A DNA stretch of 64,000 nt from Cedecea davisae DSM 4568 (GCF_000412335.2 NZ_KE161030.1:406014-470013), one strand, 5' to 3'. Shown: positions 36,956-47,675, counted from the first letter of the stretch. Translations and numbers: made by a program. Notes: a model not told the origin generated them from the letters alone.

Positions 36956-37087
36956 ATGACTGCAAAATGGATCAGTCTCAGAATAATAAATCAATAAATG
37001 GCCGCGTGAGTTTGCCTTTTCTACCCTTTCTGGTGGATTTTCCAGCGTGAGTGAGCGTGGCCGATTAATGTGATGGATGTAAAAAAA

Positions 37088-37130
37088 ATTGACTTAGCAG
37101 AGCGATTACTTTAACCAATAGAGCTAATTC
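37088..37130 (+). promoter_or_regulatory. thr operon promoter region
   Basis: TTGACTTAG...TACTTTAACCAATA reproduces, with changes in the middle, the region before thrL in E. coli. I do not assign the -10 hexamer exactly, because TTGACT to TACTTT is only 12 bp. The conserved ACACAACATCC block just before the thrL ATG is also present. Confidence 0.6.
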
Positions 37131-37152
37131 AAATTTAGAGCACACAACATCC

Positions 37153-37221
37153 ATGTTCCGCTTCAGCCTGATTACCACAATTATCACAACCACCATTACC
37201 ACAGGTAACGGTGCGGGCTGA
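37153..37221 (+). CDS. thrL: thr operon leader peptide ThrL
   Basis: Attenuation leader of 22 codons, ending ITTIITTTITTGNGAG. It has seven Thr and four Ile codons in the control block, so ribosomes stall when either charged tRNA is short. The C-terminal TTGNGAG is identical to E. coli, while the first six residues (MFRFSL) differ from E. coli MKRIST. It is directly followed by the alternative hairpins of the attenuator. Confidence 0.95.
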   Translation: MFRFSLITTIITTTITTGNGAG

Positions 37222-37276
37222 CGCATACAGGTAAAAATGAAAAAAGCCCGCACCTAAACAGTGCGGGCTTTTTTTT
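37211..37276 (+). promoter_or_regulatory. thr attenuator (terminator and anti-terminator)
   Basis: The terminator stem is AAAAAGCCCGCAC (37241-37253) with GTGCGGGCTTTTT (37261-37273), then a T-run to 37276. GTGCGGGCT also occurs at 37211-37219, overlapping the thrL stop, and can pair with the same AGCCCGCAC. This makes the two structures mutually exclusive. It ends 27 bases before thrA. Confidence 0.93.
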
Positions 37277-37302
37277 CGGGAAAAAATCAAGGGGTCACAA
37301 CA

Positions 37303-39765
37303 ATGCGAGTGTTGAAATTCGGCGGTACATCAGTGGCAAATGCGGAGCGTTTCCTCCGCGTTGCCGATATCCTGGAAAGTAATGCCAAACAGGGGCAGGT
37401 AGCGACCGTGCTGTCTGCTCCGGCAAAAATTACCAACCACCTTGTGGCGATGATTGAGAAAACCATCGGTGGCCAGGATGCTGTGCCGAATATCAGCGAT
37501 GCCGAACGTATCTTCTCAGAGCTGCTTAATGGCCTGGCCGAAGCGCAGCCCGGCTTCCCGCTTGCCGAGCTGAAGGCGGTGGTTGATCGGGAATTTGCCC
37601 AGCTTAAGCATGTCCTGCACGGTATTAGCCTGTTAGGGCAGTGCCCGGACAGCATCAATGCGGCAATCATCTGCCGCGGTGAGAAGCTTTCCATCGCCAT
37701 CATGTCGGCGGTATTGCAGGCTCGCGGTTACCCGGTGACGGTCATCGATCCGGTTGAGAAGCTGCTCGCGGTGGGTCATTACCTTGATTCCAGCGTTGAT
37801 ATTGCCGAGTCCACCCGCCGTATTGCCGCCAGCCGTATTCCTGAAGACCACATGATCCTGATGGCTGGTTTTACCGCCGGTAACGACAAAGGTGAACTGG
37901 TAGTGCTGGGGCGCAATGGCTCCGACTATTCCGCTGCCGTGCTGGCCGCCTGCCTGCGGGCCGACTGTTGTGAGATCTGGACCGACGTTGACGGGGTGTA
38001 TACCTGCGACCCGCGCCAGGTTCCGGATGCCCGGCTGCTGAAGTCGATGTCTTACCAGGAAGCGATGGAGCTTTCCTACTTCGGCGCCAAAGTTCTTCAT
38101 CCCCGCACTATTACCCCGATAGCCCAGTTCCAGATCCCTTGTCTGATTAAAAATACCGGCAATCCGCAGGCGCCAGGCACGCTTATTGGCGACAGAAGCG
38201 ACGATGAAGGCCTGCCGGTTAAAGGCATTACTAATCTGAATAACATGGCGATGTTCAGCGTCTCCGGCCCCGGCATGAAGGGCATGGTCGGCATGGCCGC
38301 GCGCGTGTTTGCCGCTATGTCCCGTGCCGGCATCTCCGTGGTGCTGATTACCCAGTCTTCTTCTGAATACAGCATTAGCTTCTGTGTGCCGCAGGCGGAC
38401 TGCGGGCGCGCCCGTAAGGCAATGGAAGATGAATTCTATCTTGAGCTGAAAGAAGAGCTGCTGGAGCCGCTGGCGGTCACCGAACGTCTGGCCGTTATCT
38501 CGGTCGTGGGCGACGGTATGAAAACGCTGCGTGGTATTTCGGCGAAGTTCTTTGCCGCGTTGGCCCGCGCCAATATCAACATCGTGGCGATTGCTCAGGG
38601 TTCTTCCGAGCGCTCTATCTCGGTTGTCGTCGATAACGACGATGCGACGACCGGCGTGCGTGTTACTCACCAGATGTTGTTTAACACCGACCAGGTTATC
38701 GAGCTGTTCCTGGTGGGCGTAGGTGGAGTGGGTGCCGCGCTGCTGGAACAAGTTAAGCGCCAGCAGGCATGGCTGAAAGCGAAGCATATCGACCTGCGTG
38801 TGTGCGGCATAGCGAACTCAAAAGCCTTGTTGACCAACGTACACGGTCTGGACCTGGAAAACTGGCAGCAGGCGCTTGAGCAGGCTAAAGAGCCGTTTAA
38901 TCTTGGCCGCCTGATTCGTCTGGTGAAAGAGTATCACCTGCTGAACCCGGTGATTGTCGACTGTACTTCCAGCCAGGCGGTGGCAGACCAGTACGCCGAC
39001 TTCCTGAGCGAAGGTTTCCACGTGGTGACGCCGAATAAAAAGGCCAACACCTCCAGCATGAATTATTACCACCAGATGCGTAATGCGGCTGAGCATTCTC
39101 GCCATAAGTTCCTGTACGACACCAACGTAGGTGCCGGACTGCCGGTGATTGAAAACCTGCAAAACCTGCTCAACGCCGGGGATGATTTGCAGCGCTTCTC
39201 CGGCATTCTCTCTGGCTCGCTTTCGTTTATTTTTGGCAAGCTTGATGAGGGCATGAGCTTCTCGCTGGCGACCAGCACCGCCCGCGAAATGGGTTACACC
39301 GAACCGGATCCGCGCGACGATCTTTCCGGCATGGACGTTGCGCGTAAGCTGCTTATCCTGGCGCGCGAAACCGGCAGCGAACTCGAACTTTCCGATATTG
39401 CTATTGAGTCGGTGCTGCCGGAGAGCTTTGACGCCAGCGGAGACGTGGAGTCTTTTATGGCACGCCTTCCTCAGTTGGATGATGAGTTTGCGGCTCGTGT
39501 GAGGAAGGCGCGTGACGATGGGAAAGTGCTACGTTACGTCGGTATTATTGAAGAAGACGGCAGCTGTAAAGTGAAGATCGATGCCGTAGACGGCAACGAT
39601 CCGCTGTATAAAGTGAAAAACGGCGAGAACGCGCTGGCCTTCTACAGCCACTATTATCAGCCGCTGCCTCTGGTATTGCGCGGTTACGGTGCCGGTAACG
39701 ATGTTACTGCCGCGGGCGTGTTCGCGGATCTGTTGCGCACCCTGTCATGGAAGTTAGGAGTTTAA
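37303..39765 (+). CDS. thrA: Bifunctional aspartokinase I / homoserine dehydrogenase I
   Basis: First and third steps of threonine synthesis in one chain of 820 residues (E. coli length), from the ATG at 37303. An in-frame start at 37261 is rejected because it lies in the attenuator stem. Order: aspartokinase domain with [13 protein letters not shown] at 4-16 and [22 protein letters not shown]; two ACT domains (threonine feedback, [15 protein letters not shown] and [15 protein letters not shown]); then the dehydrogenase with the Rossmann [12 protein letters not shown] and the catalytic-lysine region [10 protein letters not shown]. All conserved. ThrB follows after one base. Confidence 0.98.
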   Translation: MRVLKFGGTSVANAERFLRVADILESNAKQGQVATVLSAPAKITNHLVAMIEKTIGGQDAVPNISDAERIFSELLNGLAEAQPGFPLAELKAVVDREFAQLKHVLHGISLLGQCPDSINAAIICRGEKLSIAIMSAVLQARGYPVTVIDPVEKLLAVGHYLDSSVDIAESTRRIAASRIPEDHMILMAGFTAGNDKGELVVLGRNGSDYSAAVLAACLRADCCEIWTDVDGVYTCDPRQVPDARLLKSMSYQEAMELSYFGAKVLHPRTITPIAQFQIPCLIKNTGNPQAPGTLIGDRSDDEGLPVKGITNLNNMAMFSVSGPGMKGMVGMAARVFAAMSRAGISVVLITQSSSEYSISFCVPQADCGRARKAMEDEFYLELKEELLEPLAVTERLAVISVVGDGMKTLRGISAKFFAALARANINIVAIAQGSSERSISVVVDNDDATTGVRVTHQMLFNTDQVIELFLVGVGGVGAALLEQVKRQQAWLKAKHIDLRVCGIANSKALLTNVHGLDLENWQQALEQAKEPFNLGRLIRLVKEYHLLNPVIVDCTSSQAVADQYADFLSEGFHVVTPNKKANTSSMNYYHQMRNAAEHSRHKFLYDTNVGAGLPVIENLQNLLNAGDDLQRFSGILSGSLSFIFGKLDEGMSFSLATSTAREMGYTEPDPRDDLSGMDVARKLLILARETGSELELSDIAIESVLPESFDASGDVESFMARLPQLDDEFAARVRKARDDGKVLRYVGIIEEDGSCKVKIDAVDGNDPLYKVKNGENALAFYSHYYQPLPLVLRGYGAGNDVTAAGVFADLLRTLSWKLGV

Positions 39766-39766
39766 G

Positions 39767-40696
39767 ATGGTTAAAGTATATGCACCGGCTTCCAGCGCCA
39801 ATATGAGCGTGGGTTTTGACGTTCTGGGGGCTGCGGTGTCGCCGACTGACGGTTCGCACCTCGGCGATTACGTGACGGTGGAGGCGGCGGAAAGCTTCAG
39901 CCTCACCAACCTCGGGCGTTTTGCCAGCAAGCTGCCGGATGAACCTCGCGAGAATATTGTTTACCAGTGCTGGGAGCGCTTCTGCCAGGAGATTGGCAAA
40001 ACCATTCCGGTGGCGATGACGCTTGAGAAAAATATGCCTATCGGCTCCGGGCTGGGCTCCAGCGCCTGTTCGGTGGTTGCCGGGCTGATGGCAATGAATG
40101 AGTTCTGCGGTAAACCGCTGAGCGACACGCGCCTGCTTGGCCTGATGGGCGAGCTGGAAGGGCGCATCTCCGGCAGCATTCATTACGACAACGTTGCGCC
40201 GTGTTTCCTCGGCGGCATGCAGTTGATGATTGAAGAAAGCGGCATCATCAGCCAGCAGGTGCCAGGCTTTGATGAGTGGCTGTGGGTGCTGGCTTATCCC
40301 GGCATCAAAGTTTCTACCGCCGAAGCGCGGGCTATTCTGCCGGCGCAGTATCGCCGCCAGGACTGCATCAGCCACGGGCGCCATCTGGCCGGTTTTATTC
40401 ATGCCTGCCATACCCGCCAGCCTGCGCTTGCGGCCAAACTGATGCAGGACGTAATAGCCGAGCCTTACCGCGCTAAACTGCTGCCGAAGTTCGATGAGTC
40501 TCGTAAAGCGGTGGCCGATATTGGCGCGCTGGCGAGCGGTATTTCGGGCTCCGGCCCAACCTTATTTGCGCTGTGCGATAACAACGATACCGCGCAGCGT
40601 GTGGCTGACTGGCTAAGCCAACACTATTTGCAAAACCAGGAAGGTTTTGTACATATTTGCCGTCTGGATACGGCTGGCGCACGAGTTTTGGGATAA
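39767..40696 (+). CDS. thrB: Homoserine kinase
   Basis: GHMP-family kinase forming O-phosphohomoserine from homoserine. It has 309 residues (E. coli 310). The phosphate loop is [16 protein letters not shown], the N-terminal motif is [20 protein letters not shown], and the C-terminal GHMP motif is [14 protein letters not shown]. The ATG lies one base after the thrA stop, indicating translational coupling; thrC starts three bases downstream. Confidence 0.98.
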   Translation: MVKVYAPASSANMSVGFDVLGAAVSPTDGSHLGDYVTVEAAESFSLTNLGRFASKLPDEPRENIVYQCWERFCQEIGKTIPVAMTLEKNMPIGSGLGSSACSVVAGLMAMNEFCGKPLSDTRLLGLMGELEGRISGSIHYDNVAPCFLGGMQLMIEESGIISQQVPGFDEWLWVLAYPGIKVSTAEARAILPAQYRRQDCISHGRHLAGFIHACHTRQPALAAKLMQDVIAEPYRAKLLPKFDESRKAVADIGALASGISGSGPTLFALCDNNDTAQRVADWLSQHYLQNQEGFVHICRLDTAGARVLG

Positions 40697-40699
40697 CGC

Positions 40700-41986
40700 A
40701 TGAAACTGTACAACCTTAAAGATCACAACGAGCAGGTCAGCTTTGCGCAGGCCGTCACCCAGGGGCTGGGCAAACAGCAGGGTCTGTTCTTCCCGCACGA
40801 TCTGCCGGAATTTGAGCTGACTGAAATCGACGCCATGCTGAACCAGGATTTTGTCAGCCGCAGCAGCAAAATCCTCTCGGCGTTTATCGGCGATGAGATC
40901 CCTCAGGAGATTCTGGAAGAGCGCGTTCGCGCGGCCTTCGCTTTCCCCGCGCCGGTGAAGATGGTCGAGCCTGATGTCGGCTGCCTTGAGCTGTTCCACG
41001 GCCCGACGCTGGCGTTTAAAGACTTCGGCGGCCGGTTTATGGCGCAAATGCTGACTCATATCAGCGGTGACAAACCGGTCACTATTCTGACCGCGACTTC
41101 CGGCGATACCGGGGCTGCCGTTGCCCACGCTTTCTACGGTATTGAGAACGTTCGTGTCGTCATCCTGTACCCGCGTGGCAAAATCAGCCCGCTGCAGGAA
41201 AAACTGTTCTGCACCCTGGGCGGCAATATCGAAACTGTCGCTATCGATGGCGATTTCGACGCCTGCCAGGCGCTGGTGAAACAGGCATTTGACGACGAAG
41301 AGCTGAAAGCCGCTCTGGGGTTAAACTCGGCCAACTCCATTAATATCAGCCGCCTGCTGGCGCAGATTTGCTACTACTTTGAAGCGGTTGCTCAACTCCC
41401 TCAGGAAGCGCGTAACCAGCTGGTGGTCTCCGTGCCAAGCGGTAACTTCGGTGACCTGACTGCTGGCCTGCTGGCGAAATCCCTTGGCCTGCCGATTAAG
41501 CGTTTTATTGCCGCCACCAACGCCAACGACACGGTTCCTCGCTTCCTGGCTGAAGGGCAGTGGGCGCCGAAAACGACGGTTGCCACCCTTTCCAACGCCA
41601 TGGACGTGAGCCAGCCAAACAACTGGCCGCGTGTAGAAGAGCTGTTCCGCCGTAAAATCTGGCGTCTTACCGATCTCGGCTATGCCGCCGTGACCGACGA
41701 AACGACCAAAGAGACGATGCGCGAGCTGAAAACTATCGGCTATGTTTCTGAGCCGCACGCGGCCATTGCCTATCGTGCGCTGCGCGACCACCTACAGCCC
41801 GGAGAATTTGGCCTGTTCCTGGGCACTGCGCATCCGGCGAAGTTTAAAGAGAGCGTGGAAGAGATTCTGGGCGAAGCGCTGCCGCTGCCGCAGGAGCTGG
41901 CGTCCCGCGCCGACCTGCCGCTACTGTCCCATAACCTTCCGGCTGACTTTGCAGAGCTGCGTAAGCTGATGATGGCGAGAGCTTAA
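40700..41986 (+). CDS. thrC: Threonine synthase
   Basis: PLP-dependent enzyme that makes threonine from O-phosphohomoserine. It has 428 residues, the E. coli length. The PLP lysine lies in GPTLAFKDFGGRF. The phosphate-binding ATSGDTGAAVAHA and the PSGNFGDLTAG motif are intact. It is the last gene of thrLABC and ends in a strong shared terminator. Confidence 0.98.
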   Translation: MKLYNLKDHNEQVSFAQAVTQGLGKQQGLFFPHDLPEFELTEIDAMLNQDFVSRSSKILSAFIGDEIPQEILEERVRAAFAFPAPVKMVEPDVGCLELFHGPTLAFKDFGGRFMAQMLTHISGDKPVTILTATSGDTGAAVAHAFYGIENVRVVILYPRGKISPLQEKLFCTLGGNIETVAIDGDFDACQALVKQAFDDEELKAALGLNSANSINISRLLAQICYYFEAVAQLPQEARNQLVVSVPSGNFGDLTAGLLAKSLGLPIKRFIAATNANDTVPRFLAEGQWAPKTTVATLSNAMDVSQPNNWPRVEELFRRKIWRLTDLGYAAVTDETTKETMRELKTIGYVSEPHAAIAYRALRDHLQPGEFGLFLGTAHPAKFKESVEEILGEALPLPQELASRADLPLLSHNLPADFAELRKLMMARA

Positions 41987-42001
41987 TATCATTCTGTGAA
42001 T

Positions 42002-42032
42002 AAAAAACGCCAGCATTAAGCTGGCGTTTTTT
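42002..42032. terminator. Bidirectional terminator thrC/yaaA
   Basis: AAAAAACGCCAGC/GCTGGCGTTTTTT is a perfect 13-bp stem with a 5-base loop. It serves both convergent genes. The E. coli gene yaaX is not found in this position. Confidence 0.92.
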
Positions 42033-42806
42033 TTACTGCTCGTGGCGCTTAAACACCAGCTCGTTTTTCTGCGAGGCTTCTTCATCGAAGAAGTAACCGT
42101 CGGTATTAAACGCCTTCAGTTGTTCCGGCTTGCTGAGGCGGTTTTCAATGATGTAGCGGCTCATCAGGCCGCGCGCTTTTTTAGCGTAGAAGCTGATGAC
42201 CTTAAACTTGCCGTTCTTCTCGTCCAGGAACACCGGCTTGATGATTTCTGCATCGAGCTTTTTCGGTTTAACCGCTTTGAAATACTCGTCTGACGCCAGG
42301 TTTATAACGATCTTGTCGCCCTGGGCGGCCAGCACCTGGTTCAGCTTTTCGGTTATCGTATCGCCCCAGAAATGATACAGGTCTTTGCCTTTCGGGTTCT
42401 CAAGGCGGATACCCATCTCCAGGCGGTAAGGCTGCATCAGATCCAGCGGGCGCAGCACGCCGTACAGACCGGAGAGCATGCGCAAATGCTGTTGGGCAAA
42501 ATCGAAGTCTGCTTCGCTAAATTCCTCAGCCTGTAAGCCGGTATAAACATCGCCTTTGAAAGCGAGGATAGCCGGGCGGGCATTCTGCGGGCTGAATTCC
42601 GGGTGCCACTCGTGGAAGCGGGTTTCGTTCAGGGAAGCCAGCTTATCGCTGATGCTCATCAGCGACGCAATTTGCGGCGCGCTAAGTTTGCGGGCAACGC
42701 TGATCAACTGCTGAGAGTATTCCAGCAGTTCCGGCTGCGTGTAGCGGTTAGTGGCTAACTCGCTCTGGTAGTCCAGCGTCTTGGCAGGTGAAATAAGAAT
42801 TAGCAT
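42033..42806 (-). CDS. yaaA: Peroxide stress protein YaaA
   Basis: Member of the YaaA/DUF328 family, which lowers intracellular free iron under peroxide stress; it has a DNA-binding helix-hairpin-like fold. It has 257 residues from the ATG at 42806 ([15 protein letters not shown]). AGGAG five bases upstream decides for this over a GTG two codons earlier. Conserved [39 protein letters not shown] and [13 protein letters not shown] are present. Confidence 0.95.
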   Translation of the reverse strand: MLILISPAKTLDYQSELATNRYTQPELLEYSQQLISVARKLSAPQIASLMSISDKLASLNETRFHEWHPEFSPQNARPAILAFKGDVYTGLQAEEFSEADFDFAQQHLRMLSGLYGVLRPLDLMQPYRLEMGIRLENPKGKDLYHFWGDTITEKLNQVLAAQGDKIVINLASDEYFKAVKPKKLDAEIIKPVFLDEKNGKFKVISFYAKKARGLMSRYIIENRLSKPEQLKAFNTDGYFFDEEASQKNELVFKRHEQ

Positions 42807-42874
42807 GTCCACTCCTTGCAGGTTTTGGCGGTTACTTTAGCAAATTTCCGGAACGTAGCGGCCTATGGCTGCAA

Positions 42875-44320
42875 TTAGCGATCGGTTTTTTTTTCAGGAT
42901 CCGTGCCCCAGACGCCGGGAGCCAGCTGGTTCTTTATCTCGGGGAAACGGTTGGGATTGAAGGTCGGCGTAATGCCCAGCTTTTGCTGGCGTAGATAGTC
43001 CGCAGCAAGATCCCGAACCACCGGCGAGAGCAATAAAATCGCCGTAATGTTAGTGATAGCCATAATGGCCATCGCCACATCTGCCAACTGCCAGACCAGC
43101 GGCAGCGCCGCCTGGGTGCCAAACATCACCATCGCCAGCACAAAGCAGCGCAGCAATAGCTTTGACACGCGGCTGTTTGGGTTAAGAAACAGAAGGTTAT
43201 TTTCCGCATAGCTGTAGTTGGCGACTATCGAAGTGAAGGCGAACAGAAAAACGATAACGACGATGAAACCGCTGCCCCAGCTGCCGACAGCCGAGCTAAG
43301 CGCCTGCTGAACCAGAATAATTCCGCCGCGTGAGGTTACGGCTCCGTCGAGCATGCCGGACATTAATACGATGGCGGCGGTGGCGGTGCAGATAATAACC
43401 GTATCAATTAATACCCCAAACATCTGGACCACGCCCTGGGTAGCCGGGTGCGGAGGCCAGGCCGCTGCCGCTGCGGCCGCGTTGGGCGTTGAACCCATCC
43501 CCGCTTCGTTGGAAAACATGCCGCGCTGAAAACCGTTGGTGATAGCCTGGCTGACGGTGTAGCCGAGTGCGCCCGACGCGGCTTCATGCCAGCCAAACGC
43601 CTGGCTGAAAATTAGCCTGACCACCTCCGGGAAGCGCTCAATATGCAGCGCAACCACGTACAGGCTCATAAATACCCACAGCAGCGCCATCAGCGGCACC
43701 AGCCACTGGGACAGGCGGGCTATCACCCTCATCCCGCGCCAGATGACCAGCGCGGTGACGATGACCAGCGCAATGCCGACCCAGAGTTTCGGCACGTCGA
43801 ACGCATAATGGGTGGCAATGGCAATAGAGTTTGCCTGAACGGCATTGAACACCATCCCAAAAGCGACGATTAAAAAGAGTGAGAACAGTACGCCCATCCA
43901 GCGCATACCCAGCCCGCGTTCCATATACCAGGCCGGGCCACCGCGATAATTTCCGTCTTTGTCGCGGCTTTTATAAAGCTGCGCCAGCGAGCATTCAGCA
44001 AAGGCGGTTGCCATGCTAAGCACGGCTGCAACCCACATCCAGAAAACGGCACCGGGGCCACCGGCCGAGATGGCGAGCGCAATACCGGCAAGATTGCCGC
44101 TGCCTACGCGTGCGGCGAGGCTGGTGCAGAGCGCCTGAAATGAGGATATTCCGGAAGGATCTGACGAGGTGCTGTTACGCAGGAAAAGGCGAAGCCGGGT
44201 GAAATAGCGAAACTGCACGAAGCCGCAGCGCCAGGTGAACCAGACTCCGGCCCCAATCAGCAGCCAGAGTAGAACGGACCCCCAAAGCACCTCGTTGATA
44301 AATAATAAAAAATCTGTCAT
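42875..44320 (-). CDS. yaaJ: Sodium:alanine symporter family protein YaaJ
   Basis: AGCS-family Na+ (or H+):amino acid symporter of 481 residues with about 11 membrane segments. Signatures are SLAARVGSGNLAGIALAI, GGPGAVFWMWVAA and TNGFQRGMFSNEAGMGSTPNA. The start MTDFLLFINE at 44320 has GAGGG upstream. The frame is open 21 codons further, but that stretch is Arg/His-rich and not part of the family. It is divergent from talB. The substrate is probably alanine or glycine, inferred from the family. Confidence 0.92.
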   Translation of the reverse strand: MTDFLLFINEVLWGSVLLWLLIGAGVWFTWRCGFVQFRYFTRLRLFLRNSTSSDPSGISSFQALCTSLAARVGSGNLAGIALAISAGGPGAVFWMWVAAVLSMATAFAECSLAQLYKSRDKDGNYRGGPAWYMERGLGMRWMGVLFSLFLIVAFGMVFNAVQANSIAIATHYAFDVPKLWVGIALVIVTALVIWRGMRVIARLSQWLVPLMALLWVFMSLYVVALHIERFPEVVRLIFSQAFGWHEAASGALGYTVSQAITNGFQRGMFSNEAGMGSTPNAAAAAAAWPPHPATQGVVQMFGVLIDTVIICTATAAIVLMSGMLDGAVTSRGGIILVQQALSSAVGSWGSGFIVVIVFLFAFTSIVANYSYAENNLLFLNPNSRVSKLLLRCFVLAMVMFGTQAALPLVWQLADVAMAIMAITNITAILLLSPVVRDLAADYLRQQKLGITPTFNPNRFPEIKNQLAPGVWGTDPEKKTDR

Positions 44321-44537
44321 TAACGTCCCTCTTGTTAATGCGTGATGGCGGCGAGGTTGACGGGCCCGTGCCATGCAGTCCATTACGTTACAGATAAAGA
44401 TCGGGCGGAGTTTATCATATTCTCAGCCACTGGACGGACAGCACTTGTCGCGGTTGCACCTGATGGGCGGCGTGATATCATCAAGCCAGACCGGTTACAT
44501 CTCCCTAACAAGCTACACCTGAAGAGAAACACTCATT

Positions 44538-45491
44538 ATGACGGATAAATTGACTTCTTTGCGTCAACTGACCACCGTGGTTGCTGACACCGGAGATATC
44601 GCGGCGATGAAGCTGTATCAGCCGCAGGATGCTACTACTAACCCTTCTCTGATCCTTAACGCAGCGCAGATCCCTGAGTATCGCAAACTGATTGATGAAG
44701 CGATTACCTGGGCTCGCGGCCAGAGCAACGACCGCGCTCAGCAGGTTGTTGACGCTACCGACAAGCTGGCTGTGAACATCGGCCTGGAAATTCTGAAACT
44801 GATCCCGGGTCGTATCTCTACCGAGGTTGATGCTCGCCTGTCTTATGACACCGAAGCCAGCATCGCCAAAGCGAAGCACCTGATTAAACTCTATAACGAT
44901 GCGGGCATCAGCAACGATCGCATTCTGATTAAACTGGCTTCTACCTGGCAGGGCATCCGCGCTGCCGAGCAGCTGGAAAAAGAAGGCATCAACTGTAACC
45001 TGACCCTGCTGTTCTCCTTCGCTCAGGCACGCGCCTGTGCGGAAGCTGGCGTGTTCCTGATTTCTCCGTTTGTTGGCCGTATCCTCGACTGGTACAAAGC
45101 TAACACCGACAAGAAAGAATACGCGCCGCAGGAAGATCCTGGCGTGGTTTCCGTTACTGAAATCTACCAGTATTACAAACAGCACGGCTATGAAACCGTA
45201 GTGATGGGCGCAAGCTTCCGTAACGTCGGTGAAATCATCGAGCTGGCTGGCTGTGACCGCCTGACCATCGCACCTGCTCTGCTCAAAGAGCTGGCGGAAA
45301 GCGAAGGGGCGCTCGAGCGTAAGCTGAGCTACACCGGTGAAGTGAAAGCGCGTCCAGAGCGCATCACTGAATCCCAGTTCCTGTGGCAGCACAACCAGGA
45401 TCCAATGGCGGTAGATAAACTGGCGGACGGTATCCGTAAGTTTGCTATCGACCAGGAAAAACTGGAAAAAATGATCGGCGACCTGCTGTAA
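44538..45491 (+). CDS. talB: Transaldolase B
   Basis: Class I aldolase of the non-oxidative pentose phosphate pathway, transferring dihydroxyacetone from sedoheptulose-7-phosphate to glyceraldehyde-3-phosphate. It has 317 residues, the E. coli length. The Schiff-base lysine lies in [12 protein letters not shown] (K132 in E. coli), with D17 in [10 protein letters not shown]-type context and E96 regions conserved. The long form and sequence fit TalB rather than TalA. Confidence 0.97.
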   Translation: MTDKLTSLRQLTTVVADTGDIAAMKLYQPQDATTNPSLILNAAQIPEYRKLIDEAITWARGQSNDRAQQVVDATDKLAVNIGLEILKLIPGRISTEVDARLSYDTEASIAKAKHLIKLYNDAGISNDRILIKLASTWQGIRAAEQLEKEGINCNLTLLFSFAQARACAEAGVFLISPFVGRILDWYKANTDKKEYAPQEDPGVVSVTEIYQYYKQHGYETVVMGASFRNVGEIIELAGCDRLTIAPALLKELAESEGALERKLSYTGEVKARPERITESQFLWQHNQDPMAVDKLADGIRKFAIDQEKLEKMIGDLL

Positions 45492-45498
45492 TCATTAT

Positions 45499-45527
45499 CG
45501 TGGCCGGCGCTCGTCGGCCACGCTTTT
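45499..45527 (+). terminator. Probable terminator after talB
   Basis: CGTGGCCG/CGGCCACG is a perfect 8-bp stem with an 8-base loop, followed by CTTTT. A moderate intrinsic terminator. Confidence 0.7.
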
Positions 45528-45600
45528 AGCGTCTTCCCCTGTCTGCAACGCCTTTCGCCGTGTATCATTTCGCCCAGACTTGCTCATTTCCGGGAATGAT

Positions 45601-46188
45601 ATGAATACCTTTCGCATTGGATTAGTTTCCATTTCAGACCGCGCCTCCAGCGGCATCTATCAGGACAAAGGCATCCCTGCGCTACAGGCGTGGCTGGAGC
45701 AAACCCTGACAACACCTTTTGAAGTCGAAACCCGCCTGATCCCCGATGAACAGCCGATCATTGAGCAAACGCTTTGCGAGCTGGTGGATGAGATGGGTTG
45801 CCACCTGGTGCTGACGACCGGCGGTACCGGCCCGGCGCGGCGCGACGTGACCCCGGATGCTACGCTGGCGATTGCCGACCGCGTGATGCCGGGCTTTGGC
45901 GAACAGATGCGCCAGATCAGCCTGCATTTTGTGCCGACGGCCATTCTCTCGCGCCAGGTCGGCGTTATTCGCAAGCAGGCGCTGATCCTTAACCTGCCGG
46001 GCCAGCCGAAGTCTATTCAGGAAACGCTCGAAGGCGTGAAAAACGAGAGCGGCAAGGTGGTGGTGCCCGGGATCTTCGCAAGCGTACCGTATTGTGTACA
46101 GCTCCTCGACGGCCCTTATGTTGAAACTAATGACGATGTGGTAGCAGCATTTCGCCCTAAGAGCGCGCGACGCGAAACAAAATCCTAA
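45601..46188 (+). CDS. mog: Molybdopterin adenylyltransferase Mog
   Basis: Adenylates molybdopterin before Mo insertion in molybdenum cofactor synthesis. It has 195 residues from the ATG at 45601 (MNTFRIGLVSISDRASSG), matching E. coli length. A start seven codons upstream is open but unsupported. The MPT-binding TTGGTGPARRDVTPDAT motif and the LNLPGQPKSI loop are intact. Confidence 0.97.
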   Translation: MNTFRIGLVSISDRASSGIYQDKGIPALQAWLEQTLTTPFEVETRLIPDEQPIIEQTLCELVDEMGCHLVLTTGGTGPARRDVTPDATLAIADRVMPGFGEQMRQISLHFVPTAILSRQVGVIRKQALILNLPGQPKSIQETLEGVKNESGKVVVPGIFASVPYCVQLLDGPYVETNDDVVAAFRPKSARRETKS

Positions 46189-46313
46189 ATAAATGCCTTT
46201 CTTGACATAAGATCGAGTTGATGTGGAGTGTTGGTTTTTAACCGTTATAGTAATCCTGGCTTTACAGCTAAACGGAAATAATAATTAACACTCCTCTTTA
46301 CAAGCGGTTTCCT

Positions 46314-47624
46314 ATGTCAATACAGCGCGTCAGACCTCTGAATGGTCAGGACTATAAAACCCTGACACTTGCCGCCCTCGGCGGCGCTCTCGAATTTTAC
46401 GACTTCATTATCTTCGTATTTTTCGCCGCGGTAGTGGGGGAGTTGTTCTTCCCGGCCGATATTCCCGAGTGGCTCCGTCAGGTTCAGACTTTCGGGATAT
46501 TTGCCGCTGGCTATCTTGCACGCCCGCTTGGCGGCATCGTGATGGCGCACTTTGGCGACCTGGTTGGCCGCAAAAAAATGTTTACCCTCAGCATTTTGCT
46601 GATGGCGCTGCCGACTCTGGCTATTGGTCTGCTGCCTACTTATGCCACGTTGGGCATTGCGGCTCCGCTGTTGTTACTGCTGATGCGTATCTTGCAGGGC
46701 GCAGCGATAGGCGGTGAAGTGCCGGGCGCGTGGGTCTTTGTTGCCGAGCACGTTCCGGCCAGGCGCATCGGTATCGCCTGCGGAACCCTGACGATGGGGC
46801 TGACCGTCGGTATTCTTCTTGGCTCGGTTGTTGCGACCATCATTAATACTTCGCTGACCCAGCAGACTATTCACGACGGCGGCTGGCGTATTCCTTTCTT
46901 ACTCGGCGGCATTTTCGGCCTGGTGGCGATGTATTTACGCCGCTGGCTGCGTGAGACGCCGATATTCCTTGAGATGCAGCAACGTAAAGCGCTGGCCGCA
47001 GAGCTGCCGCTAAAAGCCGTTGTGGCTAAGCATAAGAAAGCGGTGGTGATTTCCATGCTGCTGACCTGGCTGCTTTCGGCCTGTATCGTCGTGGTCATTC
47101 TGATGTCGCCGATTTGGCTGCAAAAGCAGTACGGCATGGCACCGGCTTTGACGTTGAAGGCCAACAGCATCGCAACCATCATGCTGTGTATTGGCTGCCT
47201 GCTGGCCGGGCTGGCGGCGGACCGGTTCGGGGCAGGTAAAACCTTTACCGTAGGCAGTATTCTGCTGGCGATTTGCAGCTGGATGTTTTACCACCTGACG
47301 GCCACTCATCCCGAGCAGCTGTTCCTGCTATATGGCCTTGTGGGGCTAAGCGTTGGCGTTGTTGGCGCGGTGCCGTTTGTGATGGTACGGGCGTTCCCGG
47401 CGGAAGTGCGCTTCACCGGTATCTCTTTCTCTTATAACCTTTCTTATGCGATTTTCGGCGGACTGACGCCGGTGGCCGTCACGATGCTGATGGGCGTTTC
47501 GCCTATGGCTCCGGCGTGGTACGTGCTGGCGCTGGCGCTAGTTGGGCTGGGATTGGGACTCTGGCTCAGGCGCGACATCCACCATGAGGATGAAGCAAAG
47601 GAAAGGACGTTGGTGCAGTCATAA
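46314..47624 (+). CDS. MFS transporter, metabolite:H+ symporter subfamily
   Basis: 12-helix major facilitator of 436 residues. It has the MHS-type N-terminal ALGGALEFYDFIIF, the loop 2-3 motif GDLVGRKKMF (G-D-x-x-G-R-K) and RILQGAAIGGEVPGA in helix 4-5, as in ProP/ShiA/KgtP-like proteins. Its ligand is most likely a carboxylate or amino-acid-like metabolite, but cannot be specified. It is absent at this place in E. coli (mog is followed by satP). It has its own 125-base upstream gap and a shared strong terminator with satP. Confidence 0.88.
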   Translation: MSIQRVRPLNGQDYKTLTLAALGGALEFYDFIIFVFFAAVVGELFFPADIPEWLRQVQTFGIFAAGYLARPLGGIVMAHFGDLVGRKKMFTLSILLMALPTLAIGLLPTYATLGIAAPLLLLLMRILQGAAIGGEVPGAWVFVAEHVPARRIGIACGTLTMGLTVGILLGSVVATIINTSLTQQTIHDGGWRIPFLLGGIFGLVAMYLRRWLRETPIFLEMQQRKALAAELPLKAVVAKHKKAVVISMLLTWLLSACIVVVILMSPIWLQKQYGMAPALTLKANSIATIMLCIGCLLAGLAADRFGAGKTFTVGSILLAICSWMFYHLTATHPEQLFLLYGLVGLSVGVVGAVPFVMVRAFPAEVRFTGISFSYNLSYAIFGGLTPVAVTMLMGVSPMAPAWYVLALALVGLGLGLWLRRDIHHEDEAKERTLVQS

Positions 47625-47626
47625 AT

Positions 47627-47657
47627 AAAAAACGCGGAGCCGGGCTCCGCGTTTTTT
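47627..47657. terminator. Bidirectional terminator MFS/satP
   Basis: AAAAAACGCGGAGC/GCTCCGCGTTTTTT is a perfect 14-bp stem with a 3-base loop. Confidence 0.92.
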
Positions 47658-47675
47658 ATTGCTAAGCGAAAGAAA

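Noticed and set aside
37261-37302. Upstream start for thrA
   Set aside because: It would begin inside the 3' arm of the attenuator; the ATG at 37303 gives the known 820 residues.
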